NCBI RefSeq assembly: GCF_014287705.1
Contig: NZ_JACOOY010000001.1
Location: forward strand, 62,001 to 126,000
Length of the DNA: 64,000 bases
Source of the DNA: Dorea_D hominis
Lineage (GTDB): Bacteria > Bacillota > Clostridia > Lachnospirales > Lachnospiraceae
Reading direction: 5' to 3'
Shown: in pieces, positions 45,104 through 54,353 of the stretch
Layout: every line of letters begins with the position of its first letter
How positions within the stretch are numbered: position 1 is the first letter of the stretch
Notes under the pieces: model-generated
What the model was told of the DNA's origin: nothing
The model's input: the letters and a program-made list of their open reading frames with translations, nothing else
Databases searched by the model: none
Program-made: the position numbers and the translations under genes

Positions 45104-45105
45104 CT

Positions 45106-45849
45106 TTATATTATATCACTGTCTTTTTCTTTGTCAAGCCAGAACTTCCACATCGCCGGAACCTCACGCATCATATAATTCAAAAAGAGACTTCCTTTAC
45201 ATCCGGCAGAAATCGGATACACATGTGGATATCCGAGTCTATTTGCAAGAGCACATGACCTGTGTAAATGGAAATTATTTGTCACAATTCCAACCTTTAC
45301 GATCTCCGGTGTAAATAATGCTTTGGAAAATCTTAAATTCTCTCTCGTCGTTGTCGATGCCGTTTCCTTTAAAATCCGTTCTTTCTCAATGCCATGCTCC
45401 CACAGATAAATCTCCATCGCTTCTGCTTCTGTAATATCTTCGCCCTTTCCCTGACCTCCGGAGACGATGACTTTAGTCATCGGATGTGATTTCAGATATT
45501 GCTCCGCTTTTCTGATTCTGCGTTCCAGTGAATCACTTGGTACCCTGCCATTCACATGCGCACCCAATATGATCAGATAGTCGCATGCATCATTTTCTTT
45601 AACAAACATCGTATACAAAATCGGTATACAGGTCAGTATGATCAATACACAGATTGCCAATATTGCCAGCATCATTACATGTGGCAGACGTCCTCTCCAT
45701 TCCAGATAGGAAAAAGCCAGTAACAGGATTCCTGCTACTGGCCAGACTCTTGCAAATGTTGAATTCCATCGCCCGGTTGCCAGTCGAATCACTCCATAAT
45801 AGACCAGGCACAAAACTGCGAGCATTAGCAATATTATTTTCCACAACAT
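45106..45849 (-). CDS. YdcF/SanA-like DUF218 membrane protein
   Basis: Three to four N-terminal hydrophobic segments (to about residue 85), then the DUF218 domain with YLIILGAHVNG, VSGGQGKGE, STTTRENLRFS and TNNFHLHR. The family has proposed roles in envelope or polysaccharide metabolism. It overlaps the SEC-C gene by 16 bp, and its 3' end contains the thrS promoter. Confidence 0.87.
   Translation of the reverse strand: MLWKIILLMLAVLCLVYYGVIRLATGRWNSTFARVWPVAGILLLAFSYLEWRGRLPHVMMLAILAICVLIILTCIPILYTMFVKENDACDYLIILGAHVNGRVPSDSLERRIRKAEQYLKSHPMTKVIVSGGQGKGEDITEAEAMEIYLWEHGIEKERILKETASTTTRENLRFSKALFTPEIVKVGIVTNNFHLHRSCALANRLGYPHVYPISAGCKGSLFLNYMMREVPAMWKFWLDKEKDSDII
45110..45137 (-). promoter_or_regulatory. 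Promoter of the thrS T-box transcript
   Basis: Minus strand TTGACA (45132-45137), 16-bp spacer, TATAAT (45110-45115). It lies inside the last codons of the upstream DUF218 gene. Confidence 0.78.
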
Positions 45850-46340
45850 TTCTTATACTTCTTTCCTGAACCGCACGGGCACGGATCGTTACGTCCGATC
45901 TTCTTGCCTTTGCGGATTGTTGTAGACTCTTTCTGCTCTTTGTATAACTTTTTCAGTTCAGACTCAGAAAAAATCTCTTTCCACTGTGGAAGTTCATACA
46001 GCCAGTCGGCTCTCGCTGCAACCATGTTTTTGTAAAGTTTTTCCTTGTCAAACACAAGATTCACAACGGTATCTTCGTCCATTGTATCGATTGGGTTTGG
46101 CACAACCAGACTCTCGTCAATACCATCCAGAAATCCTACCATTGTCATGACATCCTGTCCATATCTCTCAGCCAGCTCTTTTACAGTTCCTCTGACTTCT
46201 TCATCCGGATTAGAAAGAAGCTTTTCATAAATCTCCTTCTCAATCTGGAAATAGCTTCCCCAGAAGTTCTGAAGCTGTCCTCTGTCAGCAGTCTCATCAT
46301 AAGCGATGTCTTTCCACTGTTCTAATAATGTACGACTCAT
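45834..46340 (-). CDS. SEC-C motif protein
   Basis: A 168-residue helical protein ending in the zinc-binding SEC-C motif GRNDPCPCGSGKKYKKCCGK, the module found at the SecA C-terminus. The body matches no family that I can name. It is the first of a coupled pair with the DUF218 gene. Confidence 0.85.
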   Translation of the reverse strand: MSRTLLEQWKDIAYDETADRGQLQNFWGSYFQIEKEIYEKLLSNPDEEVRGTVKELAERYGQDVMTMVGFLDGIDESLVVPNPIDTMDEDTVVNLVFDKEKLYKNMVAARADWLYELPQWKEIFSESELKKLYKEQKESTTIRKGKKIGRNDPCPCGSGKKYKKCCGK

Positions 46341-46379
46341 ATCTATGTTACTCCTTCTTATGTTTCTAGTTCATTTCTC

Positions 46380-46541
46380 TTATATATACATCTCGGCGAA
46401 CGCCCATGCAACATTCACAGGAATGGTAGTTTCCATCTTGCTACTGTTCTCAGGGGCATTCTTTTTCTGTCTTTTTCTCTTGTCTAAATACTCTTCCATC
46501 GATATCACTTCCTGATATTCTGAAGTAGTTTTCTGATTCAT
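46380..46541 (-). CDS. Small hypothetical protein, 53 residues
   Basis: A short frame with a strong GAAGGAGG site 7 bases before its ATG (46539-46541). The product is charged in the middle (MEEYLDKRKRQKKN) and ends with a hydrophobic VNVAWAFAEMYI. No family is recognised. Upstream, at 46669-46700, are two boxes of the type seen before the response-regulator gene at 60156-60863. The SEC-C gene follows. Confidence 0.55.
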   Translation of the reverse strand: MNQKTTSEYQEVISMEEYLDKRKRQKKNAPENSSKMETTIPVNVAWAFAEMYI

Positions 46542-46668
46542 AAGTATACCTCCTTCTCGGTCATTCTTACTCCCGCCTTACTATTATATTCACAGATTGC
46601 TCTGTATATGACGTAATTCTTAGCGGTAAAATCATCTTATCAGCAGAATGTGTACATCCTGTGGCAGA

Positions 46669-46700
46669 TTTCTAAAGATAAAATAACACTTTTCTTAAGA
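46669..46700. promoter_or_regulatory. Pair of TTTCTWAAGA boxes
   Basis: TTTCTAAAGA at 46669-46678 and TTTCTTAAGA at 46691-46700, 22 bp apart (two helical turns), in the gap between purA and the 53-residue gene. The same 10-mers occur at 61031-61074. Confidence 0.5.
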
Positions 46701-46717
46701 GGTATTAAGAATCTTAA

Positions 46718-47998
46718 TTATTTATTACGATAAATAATGTCTTCTCTTCCAGGTCCGTTTGATACCATTGTGATCGGATAACCAATCTGTTCTTCTACGA
46801 ACTCGATATACTTACGGCAGTTCTCCGGAAGGTCTTCATATTTCTTGATTCCACGGATATCACAGTTCCATCCCGGCAGTGTCTTAAATACCGGTTTTGC
46901 TTTCTCAAGAAGATGTGTCGGCGGGAAATCTGTTGTAACTTCACCGTCAATCTCATATCCTACGCATACCGGAATCTCTTCCAGGTATCCAAGGACATCC
47001 AATACTGTAAATGCAACATCTGTTGTTCCCTGCATACGACATCCATATTTGGAAGCTACACAGTCAAACCATCCCATACGTCTCGGACGTCCGGTTGTTG
47101 CTCCGAACTCGCCACCGTCTCCGCCGCGGCGTCTTAACTCGTCTGCTTCTTCTCCGAAGATCTCACTTACAAATGCACCTGCTCCAACTGCACTGGAGTA
47201 TGCTTTGCATACTGTCACGATCTTCTGAATCTCATACGGTGGAATACCTGCTCCGATTGCTCCGTATCCAGCCAGTGTGGAAGAAGAAGTAACCATTGGA
47301 TAAATTCCGTGATCCGGATCCTTCAGAGAACCTAACTGTCCTTCTAACAGAATATTCTTTCCTTCTTTTAATGCATTGTGCAGGAACAGGGATGTATCAC
47401 ATACAAACGGCTCAACTTTTGCTTTGTACTCCATCAGCTCTTCATAGAGATCATCCGGATTGATCAGCGGTTTGTGATACAGATGCTTCAGAAGAACATT
47501 CTTCTGCTCTGCAACTCTTACTACTTTTTCTTTTAATAATTCATCATCAAATAACTCGCTTACCTGGAAACCGATCTTTGCATACTTATCTGAATAGAAC
47601 GGTGCAATTCCGGACTTTGTAGATCCGAAAGACTTGCCTCCGAGTCTCTCTTCTTCATATGCATCAAAATCTTTGTGGTAAGACATTACCATCTGCGCTC
47701 TGTCAGATACAAGAATCTTCGGCATCGGAACATTTCTGTCAACGATAGACTGTACTTCCTTGAAAAGTACCGGAATATCTAATGCAACACCATTTCCGAT
47801 GATACTTGTTGTATGATCATAAAATACCCCTGACGGTAATGTATGAAGGGCAAATTTTCCATAATTATTAACGATTGTATGTCCTGCATTGGCTCCACCC
47901 TGGAAACGTACGATAATGTCAGCTTCCTCAGCAAGCATATCTGTAATTTTTCCTTTACCTTCGTCTCCCCAGTTAGCACCTACGACTGCTTTAACCAT
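46718..47998 (-). CDS. purA: Adenylosuccinate synthetase
   Basis: GTP-dependent step from IMP to adenylosuccinate in AMP synthesis. The N-terminal GANWGDEGKGK loop and the GRPRRMGWFDC segment are diagnostic. 426 residues from the start at 47998, which follows GGAGG; the longer frame lacks a site. It stands alone after cls. Confidence 0.98.
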   Translation of the reverse strand: MVKAVVGANWGDEGKGKITDMLAEEADIIVRFQGGANAGHTIVNNYGKFALHTLPSGVFYDHTTSIIGNGVALDIPVLFKEVQSIVDRNVPMPKILVSDRAQMVMSYHKDFDAYEEERLGGKSFGSTKSGIAPFYSDKYAKIGFQVSELFDDELLKEKVVRVAEQKNVLLKHLYHKPLINPDDLYEELMEYKAKVEPFVCDTSLFLHNALKEGKNILLEGQLGSLKDPDHGIYPMVTSSSTLAGYGAIGAGIPPYEIQKIVTVCKAYSSAVGAGAFVSEIFGEEADELRRRGGDGGEFGATTGRPRRMGWFDCVASKYGCRMQGTTDVAFTVLDVLGYLEEIPVCVGYEIDGEVTTDFPPTHLLEKAKPVFKTLPGWNCDIRGIKKYEDLPENCRKYIEFVEEQIGYPITMVSNGPGREDIIYRNK

Positions 47999-48138
47999 AT
48001 CAATTCCTCCTGTGTTATTATCACATATCATTCTTCATTCGGGTGTCCTAAGACACCATTCGTTATTATACTATATTTCCGTGTTTCTGTAAAACAAATT
48101 TTGTACATTTTCACTGTTTTTCCACGTTTTTTTTATTT

Positions 48139-49701
48139 TTACATAAGCGGCGCTACAAGTTTTAATACCTGTCCGACAATCTTGGTCAGCAGTGACCGAT
48201 TCTTTACTTCCATCAGCGTCACTTTATGACATTTCTCCAGTGTTTCCTGAAAATCACGTTCAATTCTGTCAATTTCTGAATTATTGTAAATAAAGGCTCC
48301 GCATTCAAAATGCAGATATAGGCTCCGGTAATCCAGATTGATCGTACCTACACTTGCCGTATCATCGTCTGCCACAAATACCTTTGCATGAACAAACCCC
48401 GGCTCGTATTCATAAATCCGGACACCGCCCTCTATCAGCTCTTTGTAATATGTCTTGGCCACAGCAAAAGCATACCACTTATCCGGAATATGTGGCATGA
48501 TGATACTGACCTCCACGCCACTTTTTGCCACACGCGTCAACGTCGTGATCATCTCGTTATCCAATATCAGATACGGGGTCATAATATGTACATATTTTCT
48601 CGCATGGTTCAGAATATGGAAATAAACCTCTTCGCCTACATTTTCATCATCATACGGACTGTCTGCATAAGGAATTATATAGCCGTATTCCCGGTGCAAT
48701 TCCCGGCGTTTTGGTGTCAGATAGCGATGATAGTTTTCTGAATATCGCTCATCTACATTCCACATCTCCAGAAACATCATTGTAAAGCTCTGTACCGCAT
48801 CCCCCTTTAACATGATTGCTGTATCTTTCCAATGGCCGAACCGTTCTTTCCGGTTAATGTACTCATCTCCAATGTTGATTCCTCCTGTAAATGCTGTTTT
48901 TCCGTCTATAACACAGATTTTCCGGTGATCTCTGTTATTCTGTGTTGTAGACAGAAACGGCTTTACTGCATTTGCCATTTTACATTGGATTCCATAGTGT
49001 TTTAATTTCTCCGGATAATCATACGGAAGCATGGAAATCGCACACATTCCGTCATACATAAAACGAACTTCCACACCTTCTCTTACTTTCTGGATCAATA
49101 TCTCCAGAATCTGATCCAACATGTATCCTTCTTCGACAATAAAATATTCCATAAAAATAAATTTTCGTGCTTTCTTAAGCTCCGCAAGCAGGCAACGGAA
49201 TTTGTCTTCCCCCAATGGGAAATAACGAACCTGCGTATTCCGGTATGTCGGAAAGTTCAGCTGGTTTGAAAGATAATGCGACAGCCTTGCATTCGCTGAT
49301 CGGCTTGCCCATAGTGCATCTACTGTATCTTTATCCTGCACCATATACTGGGACATCTCTGCTTTGAGTGTACTAAGTCTATGCTTCAGAAAGCGTGTCC
49401 CCACCTGCAGCTTCACATAAATATAAAACAGCGTTCCTACAACCGGAAACGTGATAATACACAAAATCCATGTCATCTTAAATGCCGGATTGCCCTCCGA
49501 ATTGATTACGTAAATGATTACTATAACTCGCAGGCAAAGCATGATTCCGCTGATTGCTGTCGAATATGCCTGCAGCCGGAATGTAGTTATCGTAAAGACT
49601 CCGATCTGCATGAGAATCAGCAGGAGCATAATACCGGAACGACTGAAAACAATACGAAACAATCCTTTTTTTGCTGTTTTTTTTGGTTCATGTTTTTTCA
49701 T
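48139..49701 (-). CDS. cls: Cardiolipin synthase
   Basis: Membrane phospholipase-D-type enzyme joining two phosphatidylglycerol molecules. Two N-terminal transmembrane helices precede two HKD motifs: HRKICVIDGKTAFTGG and HAKVFVADDDTASVGTIN. The length of 520 residues is typical. The only GGAG site is 15 bases before the ATG, but a stop codon immediately upstream fixes this start. Confidence 0.94.
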   Translation of the reverse strand: MKKHEPKKTAKKGLFRIVFSRSGIMLLLILMQIGVFTITTFRLQAYSTAISGIMLCLRVIVIIYVINSEGNPAFKMTWILCIITFPVVGTLFYIYVKLQVGTRFLKHRLSTLKAEMSQYMVQDKDTVDALWASRSANARLSHYLSNQLNFPTYRNTQVRYFPLGEDKFRCLLAELKKARKFIFMEYFIVEEGYMLDQILEILIQKVREGVEVRFMYDGMCAISMLPYDYPEKLKHYGIQCKMANAVKPFLSTTQNNRDHRKICVIDGKTAFTGGINIGDEYINRKERFGHWKDTAIMLKGDAVQSFTMMFLEMWNVDERYSENYHRYLTPKRRELHREYGYIIPYADSPYDDENVGEEVYFHILNHARKYVHIMTPYLILDNEMITTLTRVAKSGVEVSIIMPHIPDKWYAFAVAKTYYKELIEGGVRIYEYEPGFVHAKVFVADDDTASVGTINLDYRSLYLHFECGAFIYNNSEIDRIERDFQETLEKCHKVTLMEVKNRSLLTKIVGQVLKLVAPLM

Positions 49702-49874
49702 AAACTAACTACCAATCTCCTCTTTTACTACACTTTCTTCAAAAAATATATTTTACAGTGTATCACAATTTTGTCAAGTTTTATAGTATTTTTATAAGTC
49801 TATCCCTTTCTTTTTCTTCTGAAAAGTATTACAATACATCTATTAGAACAACACGACGAAAGGAGTATTTACTT

Positions 49875-50225
49875 ATGAATAAATTATGGAAACGTTTATT
49901 CGGACTCGCTGCGATCGGCAGTGCTGCCGCAGGTATTTTCTATTACTTTAAGAAGACAAAAGCTGACGACGAGGACGATTTTGACGATGATCTCGACGAT
50001 ATCTTTGAAAATGAAGGCTTTGATCTGGACAATGATCTGAAGCCGGTCTCTGACAGAGGTTATGTACCACTTACCCCAAAGACTGACAGCGAAGAAGATG
50101 CTGACTCTGATGAGGATAACTCCTCTGATAACAGTACTGAAGCTGATATAACAGAAAACGTTGACACTTCCAGCGAAGGAACTGAAACAGAAAATATTGA
50201 TCCGGATAAGGAAGAACAGAAATAA
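49875..50225 (+). CDS. Acidic membrane-anchored protein
   Basis: A 116-residue protein: a short N-terminal hydrophobic anchor (about residues 8-25) followed by a very acidic, low-complexity tail rich in Asp, Glu and Ser. AAAGGAG precedes the start at 49875; the open frame upstream is not used. Function unknown; similar acidic tails occur in many Lachnospiraceae small membrane proteins. Confidence 0.7.
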   Translation: MNKLWKRLFGLAAIGSAAAGIFYYFKKTKADDEDDFDDDLDDIFENEGFDLDNDLKPVSDRGYVPLTPKTDSEEDADSDEDNSSDNSTEADITENVDTSSEGTETENIDPDKEEQK

Positions 50226-50277
50226 ATTTTCAAATCAGCATTCATTTAATAATAAACACAGATTTTGTTAAATGAGC

Positions 50278-50322
50278 AAAAGGGCATTACACAAATTCTA
50301 AATTTGTATAACGCCCTTTATT
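50278..50322. terminator. Bidirectional terminator
   Basis: Long stem with GGGC/GCCC and ACAAATT/AATTTGT, with A and T runs on both sides, between the acidic protein gene (+) and the MocR gene (-). Confidence 0.85.
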
Positions 50323-50395
50323 TTATGTCTGTGCTCTATATGTTCACATCTTGTTCATTTCTGCCATGGCAGTAACCGACAGCCGCTGAAGCTTT

Positions 50396-51796
50396 TTATA
50401 ACTCTGTCCAGCACTGGTTCAGAAGGTTTACTGCTTCTTTGATATCTTCTTCAGACATATTCGCATATCCAAGAAGAATTGTCGCCGGCTCTTCTGTAGT
50501 TTCGATACGGTACTGGGACATTCCGTACACACGGACGCCGGCTTCCTTTGCCTTCCGGATCAGAAATTCTTCTGATGTACCATCCTTGAAATTAAGTAGC
50601 AGATGCACACCTGCATGTTCCCCGGAGATCCTGCATCTGCCAAGCAGTGGCTTTAATGCCTCAATCAGCACGTCATGCCGGTTCTTATATAACGCTCGCG
50701 TCTTGTTCAGATGGCGCTCATAATATCCTTCTTCAATGAATTTCTGCACGATCAGTTGATCCACCTTCGATACGGTAGAATTAATGAACCGGTAATTTTC
50801 CCTGTATTTTTTTAGAAGCGGTACCGGCAGAACCATATAGCTCAGTCGGATCGCCGGTGCGATCGACTTTGAAAATGTTCCCAGATAAATAACTTTCTCA
50901 TCGGAATCATATCCCTGTAATGCCGGAATCGGTTTCCCTTTATACCGGAACTCACTGTCATAATCATCTTCAATAATGAAACGTCCTTCTTTTTCATTTG
51001 CCCATCGCAATAATTCCAGACGGCGTTTCAATGGCATGACAATCCCTGTCGGATACTGATGAGACGGCGTTACATAAGCAATATCAGCATTTTCCATTTT
51101 CAAAGCATCCACACGCAGACCATTTTTATCTACCGGAACAGGCACTGTCTCGTATCCCAGACCGGAAAGTACGTGGTATGCCTGTTTATAAGTCGGATCT
51201 TCAAAAGCAATCCGGTGATTCTTTCCTAAAATGATACTTAACAACATCAGAATATAATCACTTCCGGCTCCGATCAGAATCTGCTCCGGCGTACAATGCA
51301 CTCCCCGCGCCTGATACAGGTAATTACAGATTGCATTGCGGAATCCATATTCTCCCTGCGAATCCCCGCTTCGGAATAATTCTGTCCGATCATCAATCAA
51401 TATATCTTTGGAAAGCTTTCTCCAGACATTATACGGAAAACTCTTAAGATCTACACCATTTGGTGTAAAATCAAACCGATATTTTTCTTGTTTTTCTTGT
51501 TTTTCTTCCACAACTGCAGGCTTTGCTGCCGACAACTGATACAATTCTTCAATCTGTGCTACAAAATAACCGCGGCACGGTTCTGATTCCAGATAACCTT
51601 CGGACAATAACTGTTCATAGGCTAGTTCAATCGTGCTGCGGCTGACTTCCAGATGTCTGGACAGCGCTCTCGTAGAAGGAAGCTTCTCCCCATAGGAGAG
51701 CTTCCCTCTGCGGATCTCTGTTTTAATATGTTCGTAGATCTGCTCATAAAGCGGAACCTTACTGTGTGCTTTTAGATCAATCGTTAATTCATTCAT
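50396..51796 (-). CDS. MocR/PdxR-type regulator
   Basis: GntR winged helix (residues 1-75, with LSRHLEVSRSTIELAYEQL) fused to a fold-type-I aminotransferase domain; the PLP lysine is expected in LGTFSKSIAP. Such regulators often control pyridoxal 5'-phosphate synthesis, but pdxS/pdxT are not adjacent. It begins 5 bp after glnS, with a poor ribosome binding site, so it is probably coupled to glnS translation. Confidence 0.9.
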   Translation of the reverse strand: MNELTIDLKAHSKVPLYEQIYEHIKTEIRRGKLSYGEKLPSTRALSRHLEVSRSTIELAYEQLLSEGYLESEPCRGYFVAQIEELYQLSAAKPAVVEEKQEKQEKYRFDFTPNGVDLKSFPYNVWRKLSKDILIDDRTELFRSGDSQGEYGFRNAICNYLYQARGVHCTPEQILIGAGSDYILMLLSIILGKNHRIAFEDPTYKQAYHVLSGLGYETVPVPVDKNGLRVDALKMENADIAYVTPSHQYPTGIVMPLKRRLELLRWANEKEGRFIIEDDYDSEFRYKGKPIPALQGYDSDEKVIYLGTFSKSIAPAIRLSYMVLPVPLLKKYRENYRFINSTVSKVDQLIVQKFIEEGYYERHLNKTRALYKNRHDVLIEALKPLLGRCRISGEHAGVHLLLNFKDGTSEEFLIRKAKEAGVRVYGMSQYRIETTEEPATILLGYANMSEEDIKEAVNLLNQCWTEL

Positions 51797-51801
51797 ATCC
51801 T

Positions 51802-53469
51802 TTATTTTGGAAGTTTAAACGAACTCTTCAGTGAAACAATCCGGTTAAATACGAGCTGCTCCGGTGTAGAATCTTTGGAATCTACGCAGAAGTAACCATT
51901 TCTTACAAACTGAAAACTGTCAGACGGACCTGCCTCAGCGAAGCTGTCCTCTACATAACATCCCTTGCGGATCTCCAGTGAGTTCGGATTTAAATTAAGA
52001 GAACCATCTTCTTTGTTATACACACCCTTCTCTTCATCGATCAGATTCTCATAGAGACGGATCTCTGCCTGTTTCGCAAGAGGTGCATATACCCAGTGGA
52101 TCGTTCCTTTCACTTTTCTTCCTGTAAATCCGGTTCCACACTTCGTCTCCGGATCATAAGTTGCATGTACAACTGTTACATTGCCATCCTCATCCGTCTC
52201 ATAACTTGTACAAGTCACAAAATATGCATGCATCAGGCGTACTTCATTGCCAGGGAACAAACGGAAATATTTCTTCGGAGGCTCGATCATAAAATCGTTA
52301 CGCTCAATATATAATTCTCTTCCGAATGGAACTTTACGCATGCCAAGCTCCGGATTCTCCAGATTATTCTCAACATCCAGATATTCTACTTCTCCTTCCG
52401 GATAGTTGTCGATTACTAATTTGATCGGATCTAACACTGCCATCATACGTGGTTTCTTCATCTTCAGATCTTCACGGATGCAGTACTCAAGCATTGCATA
52501 ATCTACAGAGCTCTGGGATTTGGAAACGCCACATAATTCTACGAACTTACGGATAGATTCCGGCGTAAATCCACGTCTGCGCAGAGCTGCAATAGAAACA
52601 AGTCTCGGGTCATCCCATCCATCTACGATTCCATCCATAACAAGCTTCTTGATGTAACGTTTTCCCGTTACAACATTTGTCAGGTATAATTTGGAAAATT
52701 CGATCTGTCTCGGTGCCGGATCAAATTCACATTCCTTTACAACCCAGTCATATAACGGTCTGTGATCTTCAAACTCCAGTGTGCAGATAGAGTGTGTGAT
52801 CTTCTCAATCGCATCTTCGATCGGGTGTGCAAAATCATACATCGGATAAATGCACCACTTATCTCCTGTATTGTGGTGTGTCATATGTGCCACACGGTAA
52901 ATAACCGGATCACGCATGTTGATATTCGGTGATGTCATATCGATCTTCGCACGAAGAACACGTTTTCCGTCTTCAATCTTACCTGCACGCATCTCTTCAA
53001 ATAACTGTAAGTTCTCTTCTACGGAGCGATCTCTGTACGGGCTATTCTTTCCCGGTTCTGTCAGCGTTCCACGGTATTCACGGATCTCTTCCGCACTCAG
53101 GTCGCAGACATATGCTTTGCCTTTTTTAATCAGCTTGATCGCGCATTCATACATTGTATCAAAATAATCGGATGCGAAATAGAGATGGTCTCCCCAGTCA
53201 GCACCTAACCACTTTACATCTTCTTTGATGGACTCTACAAATTCCATGTCCTCTTTCATCGGGTTCGTATCGTCAAAACGAAGGTGGAATGTTCCTCCAT
53301 ACTCCTTTGCCAGACCGGAATTTAAAATGATGGATTTAGCGTGTCCGATGTGAAGGTATCCGTTCGGTTCCGGTGGAAAACGGGTACATACTTCCTGGTA
53401 AACGCCCTCTTTCAGATCTTTATCTATCTCTTGTTCTATAAAATTCTTAGAAACTGTCTCTTCTCCCAT
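51802..53469 (-). CDS. glnS: Glutaminyl-tRNA synthetase
   Basis: Class I synthetase that charges tRNA-Gln directly. The HIGH region PPEPNGYLHIGHAKSI and the GWDDPRL segment are those of GlnRS rather than bacterial GluRS. The KMSKS-equivalent reads VVTGKRYIKK, a divergent form. 555 residues from the start at 53469, after GGAGG. Many Firmicutes lack GlnRS and use GatCAB, so this gene probably came by transfer into the Clostridia lineage. Confidence 0.92.
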   Translation of the reverse strand: MGEETVSKNFIEQEIDKDLKEGVYQEVCTRFPPEPNGYLHIGHAKSIILNSGLAKEYGGTFHLRFDDTNPMKEDMEFVESIKEDVKWLGADWGDHLYFASDYFDTMYECAIKLIKKGKAYVCDLSAEEIREYRGTLTEPGKNSPYRDRSVEENLQLFEEMRAGKIEDGKRVLRAKIDMTSPNINMRDPVIYRVAHMTHHNTGDKWCIYPMYDFAHPIEDAIEKITHSICTLEFEDHRPLYDWVVKECEFDPAPRQIEFSKLYLTNVVTGKRYIKKLVMDGIVDGWDDPRLVSIAALRRRGFTPESIRKFVELCGVSKSQSSVDYAMLEYCIREDLKMKKPRMMAVLDPIKLVIDNYPEGEVEYLDVENNLENPELGMRKVPFGRELYIERNDFMIEPPKKYFRLFPGNEVRLMHAYFVTCTSYETDEDGNVTVVHATYDPETKCGTGFTGRKVKGTIHWVYAPLAKQAEIRLYENLIDEEKGVYNKEDGSLNLNPNSLEIRKGCYVEDSFAEAGPSDSFQFVRNGYFCVDSKDSTPEQLVFNRIVSLKSSFKLPK

Positions 53470-53543
53470 GTTCTTCCTCCTAGTGATTATTCTGCCCCTT
53501 ATCTTACCATAAAACATATGGACGAACAAGGTTTAAAACAAAA

Positions 53544-53577
53544 GAAAACCTCTGAAAGTCATGACTTCCAGAGGTCT
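53544..53577 (-). terminator. Terminator of tRNA-Thr
   Basis: ACCTCTG/CAGAGGT and inner AAGTC/GACTT pair almost without mismatch, followed by TTTTC on the minus strand. Confidence 0.8.
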
Positions 53578-53592
53578 TTATCTTTTGTACAA

Positions 53593-53664
53593 GCTGCCTA
53601 GCGGAATCGAACCGCCGACCTCCGCCTTACCAAGGCGACGCTCTACCGACTGAGCCAAGGCAGC
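53593..53664 (-). tRNA. tRNA-Thr (anticodon GGU)
   Basis: A 72-base cloverleaf: acceptor GCTGCCT/AGGCAGC, D stem GCTC/GAGC, anticodon stem TCGCC/GGCGG with loop TTGGTAA (anticodon GGU), and T stem GGCGG/CCGCT with TTCGATT loop. CCA is not encoded. It reads ACC and ACU, the codon type used as specifier in the thrS T-box. Confidence 0.96.
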
Positions 53665-53716
53665 ACGCATATGTGCTATGCAACGTTAATACTATACAAC
53701 ACATACGCTATTTTTG

Positions 53717-54331
53717 TCAATATGATTTTTCGTCACTCTTTAAGATTTTTTCGGTCTTATTTTTGATGCGCTGCAGTGCATTATCAATCGTTTTCGGGCT
53801 CTTATCCAGAAGCTTTGCAATCGTCTTATAGTCTGTTCCCCGAAGGCGCAGATACAATACTCTGCTTTCCAGATCACTGAGTGCTTCTTCCAGACGGCTC
53901 TCAATAAGAGTCGCATATTCCTGGCTGATAAGCAGCTCTTCCGGATTGTTCTGACCTTCCGCTTCTACTGTTTCGATCAACGGATTCTGGTCATCCGCAC
54001 CGGTCTCATACAGAGAAATGTAAGAATTTAATGGGCTGTGTTTTTTTCTTCTGGATGCCGTTATTGCTGAATACAACTGTCTTGTAATACATAATTTTGC
54101 GAAACTGTAAAAGGATGAATTCTGATCCGGTGCATAGTCACGAACAGCCTTAAACAGACCGATCATCCCTTCCTGAATCAGGTCATCTGTCTCACCGCCG
54201 AGAAGATACATTGCATTGGCTTCTTTGCGGACAAGATTTTTGTATTTTTCCATAAGAAAATCAATGATCTCTTTCTCACCGCCGCGCAGCTTCTCAATCA
54301 GCAGTTCATCTGTCATCTTCTCATATTTCAT
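53717..54331 (-). CDS. sigH: Sporulation sigma factor SigH
   Basis: Sigma-70-family factor for the onset of sporulation. Region 2 (DLIQEGMIGLFKAVRDY) and region 4 (YKTIAKLLDKSPKTIDNALQRIKNK) are clear. 204 residues. The order cysE-cysS-mrnC-rlmB-sigH matches that of Bacillus (without yacP), which confirms the call. Confidence 0.93.
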   Translation of the reverse strand: MKYEKMTDELLIEKLRGGEKEIIDFLMEKYKNLVRKEANAMYLLGGETDDLIQEGMIGLFKAVRDYAPDQNSSFYSFAKLCITRQLYSAITASRRKKHSPLNSYISLYETGADDQNPLIETVEAEGQNNPEELLISQEYATLIESRLEEALSDLESRVLYLRLRGTDYKTIAKLLDKSPKTIDNALQRIKNKTEKILKSDEKSY

Positions 54332-54353
54332 GCGCTTCCATTCCTTTTGATTC

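Noticed and set aside
50335..50395. Possible third copy of the structured intergenic repeat
   Set aside because: ATGGCAG and CGACAGC occur in the right order after a terminator, but the other blocks are missing, so the match is too weak.
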